DNA of 64,000 bases from Diphasiastrum complanatum (Eukaryota > Streptophyta > Lycopodiopsida > Lycopodiales > Lycopodiaceae). The position numbers and the translations under genes were made by a program. Of the stretch, positions 11,425-21,898 are shown one piece after another. Position 1 is the first letter of the stretch. Every line of letters starts with the position of its first letter. The notes beneath the pieces were generated by a model. It ran no database searches and was not told the origin of the DNA. It was given only the letters and a program-made list of their open reading frames with translations. The stretch is from assembly GCA_029204225.1 (NCBI GenBank), contig CM055106.1, forward strand, positions 48,623,337 through 48,687,336, in the 5' to 3' direction.

Positions 11425-11655
11425 TCCCAGGATCGAGCCAGGCATTATGCAGATCCACACAGACGGGATGTGCAGTTCTCCACTGGTGAGAAAGTCTACT
11501 TGAGAGTCCCAGTTGACTCTAAAACCCTCAAATCAGGAGTGTGTGCTAAGTTGTCTCCAAGGTATTGTGGTCCCTTTACCATCAGTAGGAGACTAGGCGA
11601 GGTCACCGATGAACTAGAACTCCCACACAACAGTAAGTTCCATTCTTTCATGTAA
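11425..11655 (+). pseudogene. Gypsy integrase C-terminal domain
   Basis: Same frame as the preceding integrase after one stop (11422-11424). It shows FSTGEKVYLRV and KLSPRYCGPFTI, the SH3-like DNA-binding region of Ty3/Gypsy integrases (GPY/F module). The frame is lost again near 11650, just before the sequence that should lead into the chromodomain. Confidence 0.85.
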
Positions 11656-11942
11656 GTCAGTTACGAAAAGCCTTAACCAGATCAGACAATCTGGTAGGGG
11701 ACAGTGTTCTAGTTCTCCCATTGGATCCTCAACAACCTCCACATGAACCAGAGGAGATTCTTGATAGTAGAGAGACGCAGACTCGTCATACTCTATACCG
11801 AGAATATCTGGTTAAGTGGAATGATCAGCCTGTTGAGAATGCCACTTGGAAAAGAGGCAGCGTCCTTCGCAAGATTTTTCCAGACTTTGTCTTAGAGGAC
11901 CAAGACAGTTCTTCAGGGGGAGAGAGTGTTACGAGCTCGTAA
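11656..11942 (+). pseudogene. Chromodomain at the integrase C-terminus
   Basis: In a third frame (open from 11721) there is a chromodomain-like module with YREYLVKWNDQ and ATWKRGS. A chromodomain after integrase defines plant chromoviruses; it steers integration toward modified chromatin. The reading runs through the PPT and ends a few codons inside the 3' LTR, as is common in the group. Confidence 0.82.
11911..11926 (+). other. Polypurine tract of Gypsy element
   Basis: CTTCAGGGGGAGAGAG immediately before the LTR start TGTTACGAG. It is the plus-strand primer site and confirms that the 3' LTR is in normal orientation while the 5' one is not. Confidence 0.85.
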
Positions 11943-12284
11943 CCAGTGCCGAACCCTAGAGAACACAGATAGGTCAGATACCACAGTCAGGGTCGTGTAC
12001 AGTTTACATGACCAACAGGGCAAGACAGTGTGAGTAGTGTGTCCCAGCACGGTCCATAGCCATGGCGGGCCTAACACAGCCTAGGGACCCTGTCAGCAGG
12101 ATAGGGCCCCCAGTTGGGTCTCGACGTGCAGTCGGCCACGTCAGTGCCACGTGGCCGTCACTTGGCAGTAGCATGCTACCAGTCCTCACATTGGGCTAGG
12201 AGGGGCTTACTCTATATCAGGGAGTAGGCAAGGTTGGGTGGATCAGTTAGTATTTGCCCTATTGTGGTGTTAGGATCTATTACA
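11927..12284 (+). repeat. 3' LTR of Gypsy element (358 bp)
   Basis: Runs TGTTACGAGCTCGTAA...ATCTATTACA directly after the PPT. Its reverse complement is at 5984-6341. LINE coding sequence resumes at 12285. No matching 5-bp target duplication is found at the left side, consistent with rearrangement there. Confidence 0.9.
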
Positions 12285-12348
12285 CCCCTCCTTTCAAGCC
12301 ATGATCACTAACAGTACGGCCTTTTTCCGTCATGTAGGGAAGCCTTAC
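12285..12348 (+). pseudogene. LINE ORF2 fragment between two insertions
   Basis: Reads PSFQAMITNSTAFFRHVGKPY in the post-endonuclease region of an L1-type ORF2. Removing the solo LTR and one copy of its CTTAC duplication joins it in frame to 12834-13056. Confidence 0.7.
12344..12348. repeat. Target-site duplication CTTAC, left copy
   Basis: CTTAC at 12344-12348 is repeated at 12829-12833, exactly flanking the TG...CA solo LTR. The LINE frame is continuous if one copy is counted. Confidence 0.85.
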
Positions 12349-12828
12349 TGTTATGGCCATATTCAGTTAAGGACCTAGAATAGTCCTAATATGGTAGACC
12401 GGCCCTCCAGTATTCGAGATTGTTGGTCATGCCATAATTTAATTCCATGTCAGGGCCAGTTTGTGACTAATAACCTTGAGAGGACCCAGACACTCTAATT
12501 GAGACATATGGAGTATTGCATATAAGTGTGACAGATATAGACAGGAGGACTGCATGAATAGATGTGACCTATTTATAGTTGACCTGCATGGGGATTGCAT
12601 GGGTTCATGCACAAGTCTACTCTCTATATATTGAAGTAGGATTTCCCATCGACATATTGGATTTAGGTTACCAGTTGCTCTCTTCTTCTCTTGCTTCACA
12701 TGGCATGGCTTGGGGGCTAGATCTAGGTTTAGATCCAAGTTTAGTTTGGTTGGGAAGTTTGGCTCCATAGTCTCTCTTATTGTGTTTTCCTATCCTCATC
12801 TTAGGGGTTATCCTTTAGGGTTATTACA
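12349..12828 (+). mobile_element. Solo LTR (480 bp) of a chromovirus family
   Basis: Begins TGTTATGG, ends GGTTATTACA, and is flanked by CTTAC on both sides. It is homologous to the LTR at 41560-42036 (477 bp), which has a PPT before it and a PBS after it. There is no internal region, so it arose by recombination between the two LTRs of a former full element that had inserted in the LINE. Confidence 0.88.
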
Positions 12829-13056
12829 CTTACTCTCCCTCTCATTCCAGGCTTCGGTCTTTGGCATTGACCCTCCTACAAGGCATAGCTGCTGCCCATA
12901 ACTCTGCCAAGGATTTTACTCTTTACTCTGATCTCCAGCTTCATTGCCAAGTCATTCTTCGTCGTCATGACTATCATATTGCGGTCGGTCTTATGCTTCG
13001 TTCTAAGCTAAACTGTGGGCAGCCCTCTTGCTTATTTAAGGCCCCCCCTCTCTTGT
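12829..13056 (+). pseudogene. LINE ORF2 fragment (endonuclease to RT linker)
   Basis: Starts with the right CTTAC duplication and continues the LINE frame (LALTLLQGI, YSDLQLHCQVILRRHDYH) to a stop at 13057. This matches the helical linker between endonuclease and reverse transcriptase in plant L1 elements. No reverse transcriptase motif follows, so the LINE is truncated here. Confidence 0.65.
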
Positions 13057-14054
13057 GAGGGAGTTTTGATTGTATTGTCATTTCTCTTGATTGAAGAAAG
13101 AAGATCTTCCACGAGTTTTTGGCAATTGTGAAGCTCCTTGTTCATGGCAAACTTCTTGAGTGAAAATTTCTATGAGCATGTTCTGATTTCCTTTTATGAT
13201 TATGAATTAATTAGATCTCTTGCTTACTTTCTTGCTTTGTGGAATGTAGATGTGGATTAACTTTCTTGTTTCTTGATTCTGTAGTTTTAGCATGCAGGTA
13301 AACTATAGAGGCTGAGATTGTGGATCTGATTTGCATATTCACTAACAATCTTGTCCTTGATTGTTCTTGGGTATTCCAAGCATCAAGAAATGGGTATTTC
13401 TTGATTCTTGGGCTGCTAGGATGTTGTTAGGAAGTTAGTTTTCTTGTTTCTTGTTTCTTGTTTCTTGTTGAGTAGATTAATCTTGTCATTGTATTATTCC
13501 CTGATTTCCTAAGATAGTTTGGTAGATAGATTGTAGATTTGCTCTCTATCCAGAACGCTGATCTCTATTTGAGCTAGGATTGGTTGCATGGCTTGTAAAT
13601 GCATGTAGCTGAGTGAACGTAACCGTTTCATCCCCACTGACAGGCTGGGAATACATGTTGTAATATGAGAAATACTTCTGCCTGGAAACCGTTCTAAACA
13701 AGAAGATTTAATTGTAACCATCGGAAGTAACAAAGGAGTAAGAAGAGGAAAGAACCGTGTTCACAAATTCGGCTGGAATTTGTGAACATTTGGTGTCATT
13801 TCCACAGCTATACAGACACTTATAACCATCAAACTTTTCTGCTCTATACCGCCAAACCATCACTCTGAAGTCTCCACCACGCATCTTTACCGAGCTCGTC
13901 TTCACGCTCCTTACCTAGCCAACCTCCACGACTCTCGTCTCGACTGAACTTTGTTTCATTCACCTATTGAAACTACACACCGACTCTCGACCGACTCGCT
14001 ACTAGGAATATTTTGACAGGCCCTGAGTTAAACCTCAACCAATGCTCATCGATC
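13057..14054. other. About 1 kb without recognised features
   Basis: T-rich sequence with a short TTTCTTG tandem stretch near 13438-13470. Open frames are short and show no known motif on either strand. Confidence 0.6.
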
Positions 14055-14194
14055 AGATCTCACCCGAGCCTTTCAGTTGACATCTCGACCAAAGACCTCC
14101 TGTCGCATCTCAACCGGTGCCTTTCCGTTACATCTCAACTGGAGGTGTCCTGTCAAATCTCAATCGGAGGCAGCCTATAAGATCTCAACCAAAG
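14055..14194. repeat. 25-bp degenerate tandem repeat, about 5.6 units
   Basis: Units at 14055, 14080, 14105, 14130, 14155 and a partial one at 14180 each begin (A/C)ATCTC(A/G)A(C/T)C or a close variant. Regular 25-bp spacing without unique spacers marks a minisatellite, not a CRISPR array. It is not a multiple of three, so it is unlikely to be a protein repeat. Confidence 0.8.
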
Positions 14195-14267
14195 CTAATG
14201 GAAGAATAAAGACGGGTACCGCATTGAGGCCATTAATGATCAACAACTGGCAGCGGCATTTGCATAC

Positions 14268-15689
14268 TTGACCAGGTGCACACAACGACCACGAACAAAG
14301 GTGCTGTGGGTACCCATGTCTCTATTCCACATGATGGCAGATTCACGACTGCATGCCCAAAATTTTTATGATTGGACACAGTTTTCTTCAAACTGCCTTT
14401 ATGATTGTGTTAAAAACAAGCAGTCGATAACCGTCCTAGGATATCTCATGACTGATATCACACTCCAGCAAGTACAAAATGGGCCCAGGCTTCAACAACA
14501 CCTGCAAGTTGCAGACAAAATATGGGACATCCCTATAGGGTCCAAACAGTCCAAGCATCCATGCTCACGGGCTACTTCACCATCAGGGCTTCCACCCAAA
14601 AGGGTGAATACCAGTATTATTCCATTGGTACACAAGCCACAAAGTTCTCAACCTGATCCACAAACAACAGCATCATCGGTAGCTCAACAGGCCGATACCT
14701 CTAAGGCCCAGTTGCCAGACACAAGGCAACAATGCATACGCCGAAAGCTTTAGGCTAGAAGGAAATCACCCAATGGCACAACATCCGAAGAGTCAGCTTC
14801 AGATGATGGAAGCTCAACATCACATGCAGCCTCTTTGACACACTCCTCACCCTTACACACCATCGACGGGGGTGATGGAGCAGCTACATCATCAGCAGCA
14901 GCATACACGGGCACAACACAAGTTAATTTGCCAGGCGAAGTCACCACCCCACCCCTGTTGATTACCACGCCAACACCGCCAACTTCACCACCGACACTTT
15001 CTTTGGGAGGGGGAGGAGTGGGGAGTTCCATTCCCCAAGACACGGAAGCAGCCCAGCAATCACAAGCCCAACATCCACAGGCCCAGCAAATCCATACCTT
15101 GAATACTTCACAATATTTTGATGTTGCGGACCTGATGGAGATAAGTGATGATGAACCAGAAAAAGAGGATCAGTCAGTAGGAAGTCTGATCCCCCCACTA
15201 ACCACAACCACCACCACAACGACAACCACTATTGCTACTAATATTATTCCTCCACTCCCTCCACCTCCATCTTCATTTTCTACACAACATTTATTTTTTG
15301 GATTAGCTTCACCATCTCACACGTCTGATCAGTACCCAACTATCACTACCCTTGAGAAGCTCTCCGAAGCAGCTAAGCACTCGATGATCGGCCTATCCGA
15401 AGCAAGCTACCACATGCATTGGTTGATAAGGCATCACCAAGTGCTCGAGAAGAAGGTCCAGTACCAGGACCGAGAAATTGTGCATTCTGCTTTTAATTTT
15501 TCTGAAACATTCGTTCCAACTTACCCTGTTTCTTCATCTTCCCTCTCTCCATCACCTCCTAGTAGATTAATGGGCCCATCAAAAGTTCCAACTAACACGT
15601 ATTGCTGGACTTCGGGCACAAATACAAGACCAGTGCCGATCTATGCGTGCAAGAAAGCGTCGAATACTGCCGATCAATGGCCTTTCTAG
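14268..15689 (+). pseudogene. Unrecognised Pro/Thr/Gln-rich open frame with one in-frame stop
   Basis: Two open stretches (14268-14750 and 14754-15689) share one frame, separated by a single TAG at 14751-14753; together about 473 codons. The first part has a compact, non-repetitive region (KIWDIPIGSKQSKHPC). The second is low complexity: Ser/Thr-rich, a run of ten Thr, Pro-rich runs, an acidic patch (EISDDEPEKEDQ), then a helical part near TLEKLSEAAKHSMIGL. I do not recognise the family. The long open frame in repeat-rich DNA and the overlap at its 3' end with a conserved segment at 15599 suggest a decayed transposon ORF or captured gene fragment. Confidence 0.4.
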
Positions 15690-16021
15690 TGCAGCAAGAT
15701 TGTTTTTGGGATCGTGGTTTAGATCCAAACATGATCAATCCCAACGTAGCCCTCCAGTCAGAGGAAGACCATGAGATGATGGCCCGACTATACTACAGAG
15801 CGGCCTTCATGTCATCACGTTACGTCACCATGATAGAAGACCGGCAGGAGATGGGTTTCATCGAAAAGATACGAGAGTATCTAGGGCCACTGAACTACGG
15901 AAGTAAGCTCCGCTTCCAAGTGTTTGAAAGTCTGGGCCGAAAAATGAGCGAGCGAAAACAGACGACGAGACGACGAGGCGAGCAAGACTCGCAAGAGGTT
16001 CTCAAGAGGGCTGGAATGTAG
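15599..16021 (+). pseudogene. Conserved unrecognised coding segment, copy 1
   Basis: About 140 codons beginning LLDFGHKYKTSADLC, with YCRSMAFL, FWDRGLDP, EEDHEMMARLYYRAAF and MSSRYV, and a basic C-terminus (KMSERKQTTRRRGEQ). The first 80 or so residues match an inverted copy at 21279-21520, where the protein extends further N-terminally; here that N-terminal part is missing. The similarity is at protein level with conservative changes, so the segment was once under coding constraint. No known domain is recognised. It lies 0.4 kb upstream of a Gypsy integrase scrap, so it could belong to a large Gypsy element; this is inference. Confidence 0.5.
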
Positions 16022-16445
16022 AGGCCATTGAGAAATCTTCATATTTGCTAAACAGTTTAAAACTCTGATTGAAAGATAAAATCAATGAACTCTTACATAT
16101 CTTAAATCAGCTAATATATAGATTTACAACTGTCGACGAACAAAATATATTACAAGCTTTTAATGCTATTTATGCCAGTCTTTGCTTATGTACAAAGTTG
16201 GTAACCGCTAACCACCTTTGGGATATTTGGTTGTCCAGCTGTTTTAGGGTTGCTGATAAGTTGGCGACATCGGTCAGCCAATGTAGCAAAAATGCGAAAA
16301 AGTCGAAAAATCCGAAGGTGCCCTTAGATTGAAGGTTTGCAACTTTGAGGGTGCCCCTACACTAAAGGTATGTAAATCCCTAAGACGCCCTTAGATTCAA
16401 GGCAGCGAAGAAGATGAAAAAGGAAGTTATATTCCGCCTAATGGG
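16022..16445. other. Spacer with a short unrecognised frame
   Basis: A+T-rich. An 87-codon frame (16069-16332) has no recognisable motif. A short imperfect repeat (GTGCCC(T/C)...TTAGATT..AAGG) occurs near 16317-16402. Confidence 0.4.
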
Positions 16446-16730
16446 CATACAATACCACATACAAAGCCAACACGAATCACACTCCGTTTTTCTTAGTGTA
16501 TGGGCAAGAATGTGTTTTGCCCATTGAGGTAGAATTACCATCCCTACGATTTGCCATGAAACATAACTTAGGAGAAAAAGATTCCACCCAATAGCAGTTG
16601 GACACCCTGTAAGACCTCGACGAACATAGGATGACTGCTTTAAACCACCAAGAGACCCACAAGCGATGGATGAAAGAATTCCACGATCGAAAGTTGCGAG
16701 ACTACCACTTCATCCCATCCCGTCCAAAAT
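16446..16730 (+). pseudogene. Ty3/Gypsy integrase C-terminal fragment
   Basis: In one frame with two stops it reads AYNTTYKANTNHTPFFLVYG, then VLPIEVELPSLR and HKRWMKEFHDRKL. This is the classic integrase segment after the DDE core in large plant Gypsy elements (NTT.K..T..TPF.LVYG...LPIE.E.PSLR). No other pol motif is next to it, so it is an isolated scrap. Confidence 0.8.
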
Positions 16731-19700
16731 GTGGCTAGAGAGAATTTTGAGGTCTTAGAATTGGCTCATAAAATATTTTACGGCCTTAGAATTGGCCCGC
16801 TTATGCGAATTGTAATAGTCGGCAACGCCATGCAAATTTTTACTAATATAAAACCGAAGTATTGTGTTTTAGGTTGCTACTTAGTAGGAAGAAGGGGCTC
16901 AATCACCACAATTGCGGAATGGCGAGACAAAAAATCCAAAAGCAAGCAAAAAGGGTCCACAAAGTGTGACAACAAACAAGGGCCAATATCAAGAAAAGGG
17001 AAAGATGGCTTTAGACCACATGATCAAGTGGCTAAGGGCTAAGGAAAATAGCCATGAGGCATTCTAATAGCCACATGGGGAAAAAGGCCAACAATTAATG
17101 CCAAAGGGGGCCTAACTTTATAAGTTGAGCAACAATAAAGAGGAAGAAAGGGTTGAGAAACAACTAGCACCATTTAAGAGACTAACTCTTGTGCAAAAGG
17201 AGCCAAGCAATTAATACAAAAGGAAGAAGAGGAGCATTTGGGGGATTTGATACACACAGATTCCAAAAGCCCAAATACACTTAAGCATGAGGGTTTTTCC
17301 TTTTGCCACATGGGCAAAAAGGTCAAATCACTTTTAATGCAAGAGAAGGCCTTACTTGTGGATTTGGGAGTTCAAGCATTAAGTGACCCCATATCAAAAA
17401 ACTAATAGACATGGGGCTATTCTACATAGGCTCATGCTGAAATAGCATTCAATACCTTGGACAAGACTGCTGAAGGGCTGAGAAAAGAAAGAAGGGAAAC
17501 AAAATGGCAAAATGAAGAAAATGGGTGGGCTCCAGGCCTATAAAAGTGGGCAAACGTTCTGCTGAAGGCACCTTTTGAAAAAAATTCTCTGATGAGGTTT
17601 AAGTTATGGTTGTGTGCAATGGGTTCAAGCTCCCTTTCTCATCATTGGTTGTTGCAGGTTCTGTGGTGATCTTCACACTATTGGGGGTGTGTTCATAGAG
17701 TGGATAATCTGCCTTTGTTTTGCTGATTCTCTGGTGATATAATTGTGGTGTTGAATTTTTGAGATTCTAAGACTGTCATCCTTTAGTGGAATGCTGTCTC
17801 TTCCTCTGGATTTTGAGTCCCTGCAAGACTGTTAGTTGTTTTTGTTATGGGTTAGGAGTGATCATGCTTAACTCTTTTGTGTGGGTTAATGGATACTGCA
17901 CCTAGACTGTTCTATGCTAATTCTTGATGTTGTGATGGCATTTTTCCCATTCAGTGAAACTTCAATGTGTTGGGTCTGATTCATACAATTGCGTGTTAGG
18001 GGATTAGCTTATGATATTCGAAGAAGTATAAGGTTAGTTAGGTTCTCCCAGTGTCTATACTGAGAAAAGAGTTCATAAACTTAGCTCTGCTCTTGAAGAT
18101 GTTCTCAAGTTGTGTTATGAAGTTTCAGTCTATTGTGAAGTATATCCAACTATGTGTTCAGTAAACTAATGTACTTTCTGTTGCCAAGGAAAGAGAGTTA
18201 TGGCACTTCATTAGTCATTGGAGTGTTTAGTATTTGGTAAGAAGCAGACAGAAGAGCAAACATGTTAAAAGTAATGACTCTCAACATAAGCCACTATATA
18301 AACCAGGGACAGTGGTAGTGGCTGGTTGCTGGCCTTTGCTGTCTAATGATTAAAGAGATGTCAACGGTGAATGGCATCACCCTAATGCATGCATAGTGTC
18401 ACCTGGAAGGACATTATCAACACCTTACTGAGATGGGGTCTTGCATCGCGAGCTGATCAGTGTGTTACAAGCAAAAGAAAATGCTTCTATAAGCTTTGAT
18501 GGGCAGAAACAACATCTGAAGTCATATAATGATTACCTCTTGAATAGAGCCTGCACTGGACCAGCAACTACATACTGTAGCGCGCAATCTGGCCATTTCT
18601 TATCTCGTTTTTGTCTACGGGCCAGTATGCATTCCTCTATACAAATGAGCGTCCTCATCTGACTGCCCGCAAATCATTACAAAGAATCTGGAACGCGTCA
18701 GTTTCAACAATTTCAAACCTGCAGATCGGCTGTTCCAGCGTGAACTAGTAATAGCTTGAATGAAGCGCGCTCTCCTTACAAGAAGGAAGAGTTCTAGCCA
18801 TAAACGTGACCTCCCTGCCTATGATATGCAGTGCCTCTCTGTCAACGGACCAATGAACCATTTGTGTTCATCCCACGGGCCAAGGGTGGGTTGAAAAGAT
18901 AGATAAAGAGTTTGTGCCAAGAGGCCTCATTTGGTGAAGCAGCAAAGACCAACTCAACTGGCGACACAACGAGCTCTCCCCAGTGAGTACAATCTGCAGC
19001 CAATATTGAGGTATACATTTTCATAAATCTATTTTGACACTGAAAGAGGATGATTTGCATTGTGTTGTGAATGTGAGAAATGATCGCATCTCATAGGATG
19101 GTGATATGTGTGGGCTTTAAGAATGGTTCAGAGAATACTTGTATCATGCTTATCATGCTTTTTGATGCTTAGTATAAATTGTTAGGTAACTGCCTTACTT
19201 AAAGTAACTCACAATGGTCTTGTGTACGTGTTTTGAGATGATTTTCTAGCATCATGTGTGTGCGCCTCAATCAATATAAACATCGTAGTATGATTAGGTG
19301 ACATGGTTTTTACTGTCGGCTTCTTAATCTGTCTCTTGTTCATGTCGATTTTCATAACCCGACCTCTTTGAAATTTAAGAGTGGGTTGTCCACCATCTAT
19401 GGTTGAAATACACCACTTTGGTTAAGAGTCAACCTAGTCACCTCTACCATTGGAACTGCCTAGCGAAATACCTAGGCCTAATGGTTGGAAAAATACCACC
19501 GCCTAGCAAACAAGGCAGCGCATATAACTGGCACCCTACGCTGCACAACAATGACTTACAAATAATATTGTATTGCCATTTCATGTTTGTTGGTTTTTTC
19601 TGGCTATGTTTATTGATCAAGTATCCCATGGATGCTCCTACGACATTCATTAAAACTCTTACCAATTATACTTAGCCGAGGATCTAACCTAGCTAGTAAG

Positions 19701-20358
19701 AATTACGGGAGTGCAAGTACACTAACTAGCCGTCATATCAGGGAGTATTAAAGTCATGGTCCCATTATGGACAACAGTACACTCACTTAAAATAAAAAAC
19801 CTGATCTAATGAGGTAGAAGCCAATCCCCCACAATCTAAAGGTCATACTCTAAGGGAGGATAGGTAGTGTCTTACCAGCATAGGGTGGTCCTAACTCTAT
19901 AATTAACAGAATGTTGATGGGCTCAGATAACAACTACCCCAATCAACCAAGCTCGTAAGTTGACGCCTTCCCTTCGAGAGTAGTGTCCTGGGATTAAAGG
20001 AGGTGATCTAGTGTATTGGAGTTAAGCATAGGAGGGGGTGCTAGAAAGATAGTAGAAATATCTATAGGATCTCCTCAGGTTAGAAGTGTATTTGAGAATC
20101 CTAACCAAAGGACCTGTCACAAAGAATAGGGGAGGAAGTATTATGAAGTATCTTTTCTCTATGATGGTCCGGACTGTTGGAAATGATGAATGAAAACCAA
20201 TTTCAACCTGCGGTAGGGGATGTCTGCCAACTAATCTGAGAAGCAATCCCGCACTATTACTTCTACACCCCGGCACTCTACCCCCATTTACGCTTCGGGG
20301 ACACTTTGTTTAAAACACGACACTTGGGGGGGTATAGCTATTTCAAAGCATACGAGTT
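16731..20358. other. About 3.6 kb without recognised genes
   Basis: No credible coding region on either strand; open frames stay under about 105 codons and lack motifs. The first part (to roughly 18.4 kb) could be LTR or untranslated sequence of the Gypsy element whose integrase scrap ends at 16730, since it contains a good TATA box, but no second LTR copy is in the window to prove it. Confidence 0.5.
17539..17546 (+). promoter_or_regulatory. Candidate TATA box
   Basis: TATAAAAG preceded by CAGGCC, in a non-coding stretch downstream of a Gypsy integrase remnant. It matches the plant core-promoter consensus and the TATA boxes of the LTRs at 56526 and 59218. Use as a promoter is not shown. Confidence 0.35.
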
Positions 20359-21112
20359 CATAATTGACGGATTCTAGTATCTAACCTATGCCATTTCCAT
20401 GGACTATACAGGAGTCATCCAACCAACCCTACCATTCGAGCAAGCAGTGCAATCATTGAGATCAGTTGGTAGTACCAATAGACGATTAGAACAAGACCTA
20501 GGAGTAGAAGCAAGGAATGAGGGTATGGTCAAAGGCTCCTCTACAGAATCTTACATAGAGGGGTGGATGTTCTAGAGAACAGGCTAAGGGAAAGTGGATT
20601 GAGGAGCACTGGGGGGTTGAGACGGACCAATCCTGTGTACACATAATATTCTAGGATACCGGTCACACGAGAGTGGAATGGAAGCCAAAGGAGAAAATCA
20701 CTATAGTTGGGTCATATTCAACTCATAATTGACGGATTCTGGTATCTAACCTAAGCCATTTCCACGGACTATACAGGAGTCATCCAACCAACCCTACCGT
20801 TTGAGCAAGCAATACGGTCACCGGGATCAGTCGGTAGTACCAATAGATGACTAGAACAAGACCTAGGAGTAGAAGCAAGGAATGAGGGTATGGCTGAAGG
20901 CTCCTCTGTAGAATCCTACATAGAGGGGTGGATGGTCTAGAGAACATGCGAAGGGAAAGTGGACTGAGAAGCACAGGGGGGTTGAGATGGACCAATCCTG
21001 TGTACACATAATATTTTAGAATACTGGTCACACGAGAGTGGAATGGAAGCCAAAGGGGAGTGGAATGGAAGCCAAAGGAGAAAATCACCTTAGCTGGGTC
21101 ATATTCAGCTCA
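20359..21112. repeat. Tandem duplication, unit about 364 bp
   Basis: 20359-20722 and 20723-21112 are two near-identical units, each starting CATAATTGACGGATTCT and ending GTCATATTCA.CTCA. The second unit also carries an internal duplication of about 22 bp (GTGGAATGGAAGCCAAAGG twice, near 21031-21075). The plus-strand frames in both copies contain stops. No family is recognised. Confidence 0.9.
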
Positions 21113-21278
21113 AAAAGATGTTCTTAGACACTTCAAAATAGCATAAAATGCTATCATTAGTTGTCTCGAGAAGACTGTCAATGACAAGAGAACTTTGTGT
21201 AAGCCGATCATCTCTTGCAGGGAAGATTGTGCAGGTCAATCAACTTTTGAATTGAAAGGTATCGTCAGATGTGGAGAT

Positions 21279-21862
21279 AGGAGGTCCGTGTATACATGTT
21301 ATACATATCGTGATGACATGAAGGCCGCTTTGTAGTATAGTTGGGCCATCATCTCTTAGTCTTCCTCTGTTTGGAGGGGTACGTTGGAATTGATCCTTAT
21401 TGGATCCAAACCACGATCCCAAAAATATTCTTGTTGCATTAGAAGGGCCATGGATCGGCAATATTTGGCGCTTTCTGGCATGCATAGATCGGCATTGGTC
21501 TTGTATTTGTGCCCAAAGTCCAGCAATTGTAGCCTCAGGTCATCCAAGGAGATTCTGTCTGAAATTCCTGGAATCACCTGCCAGTTCACCAATTCAACCC
21601 GTGGCTTCTCTGCCAGCCATGGATTTCTTCGTTTGAGCGGCATGTAGAATGGATCAATTCGTTTCCACGTCGGTGCCCTCAAGTATTCTTGCGGCCGCTT
21701 GCTATCTTTTAAGACCTTGTTCCACCATTCAGGTTGCGATTGTAGTGCTGCAATGGTCTCAACCCTGGTGGAGTATTGGCTTTGATCGATCTCCTCTTTG
21801 CCTCCCCTCATGTTGGGAGGATATTTTCTTTCGAATTTCTCCGACTCTTTGGTATCGGCCAT
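21279..21862 (-). pseudogene. Conserved unrecognised coding segment, copy 2
   Basis: On the minus strand an ATG at 21862 opens a 168-codon frame (MADTKESEKFERKYPP...) to a stop at about 21356; homology continues past that stop to about 21290 (MSSRYV). Notable stretches are QPEWWNKVLKD, RRNPWLAEKPRVELVNWQV, LLDFGHKYKTNADLC, FWDRGLDP and YYKAAFMSSRYV. From LLDFGHKYK on it matches copy 1 at 15599-15840 on the other strand. It is Trp/Arg-rich, with no signal peptide or membrane segment. The family is unrecognised; a transposon-encoded or captured host domain are both possible. A Copia fragment begins immediately upstream in the opposite direction. Confidence 0.5.
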
Positions 21863-21898
21863 CTTGCGCCTTGGCCTGGTAGGAGAAACTGTCCTACA

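Noticed and set aside
5984-12284. Inverted terminal repeats as evidence for a DIRS-type retrotransposon
   Set aside because: DIRS elements use a tyrosine recombinase and have no DDE integrase. This element has a DDE-type integrase with chromodomain, a PPT and normal TG...CA LTRs, so a rearranged chromovirus fits better.
14055-14194. CRISPR-like array
   Set aside because: The 25-bp units are contiguous and degenerate, with no unique spacers, in a plant nuclear context; it is a minisatellite.
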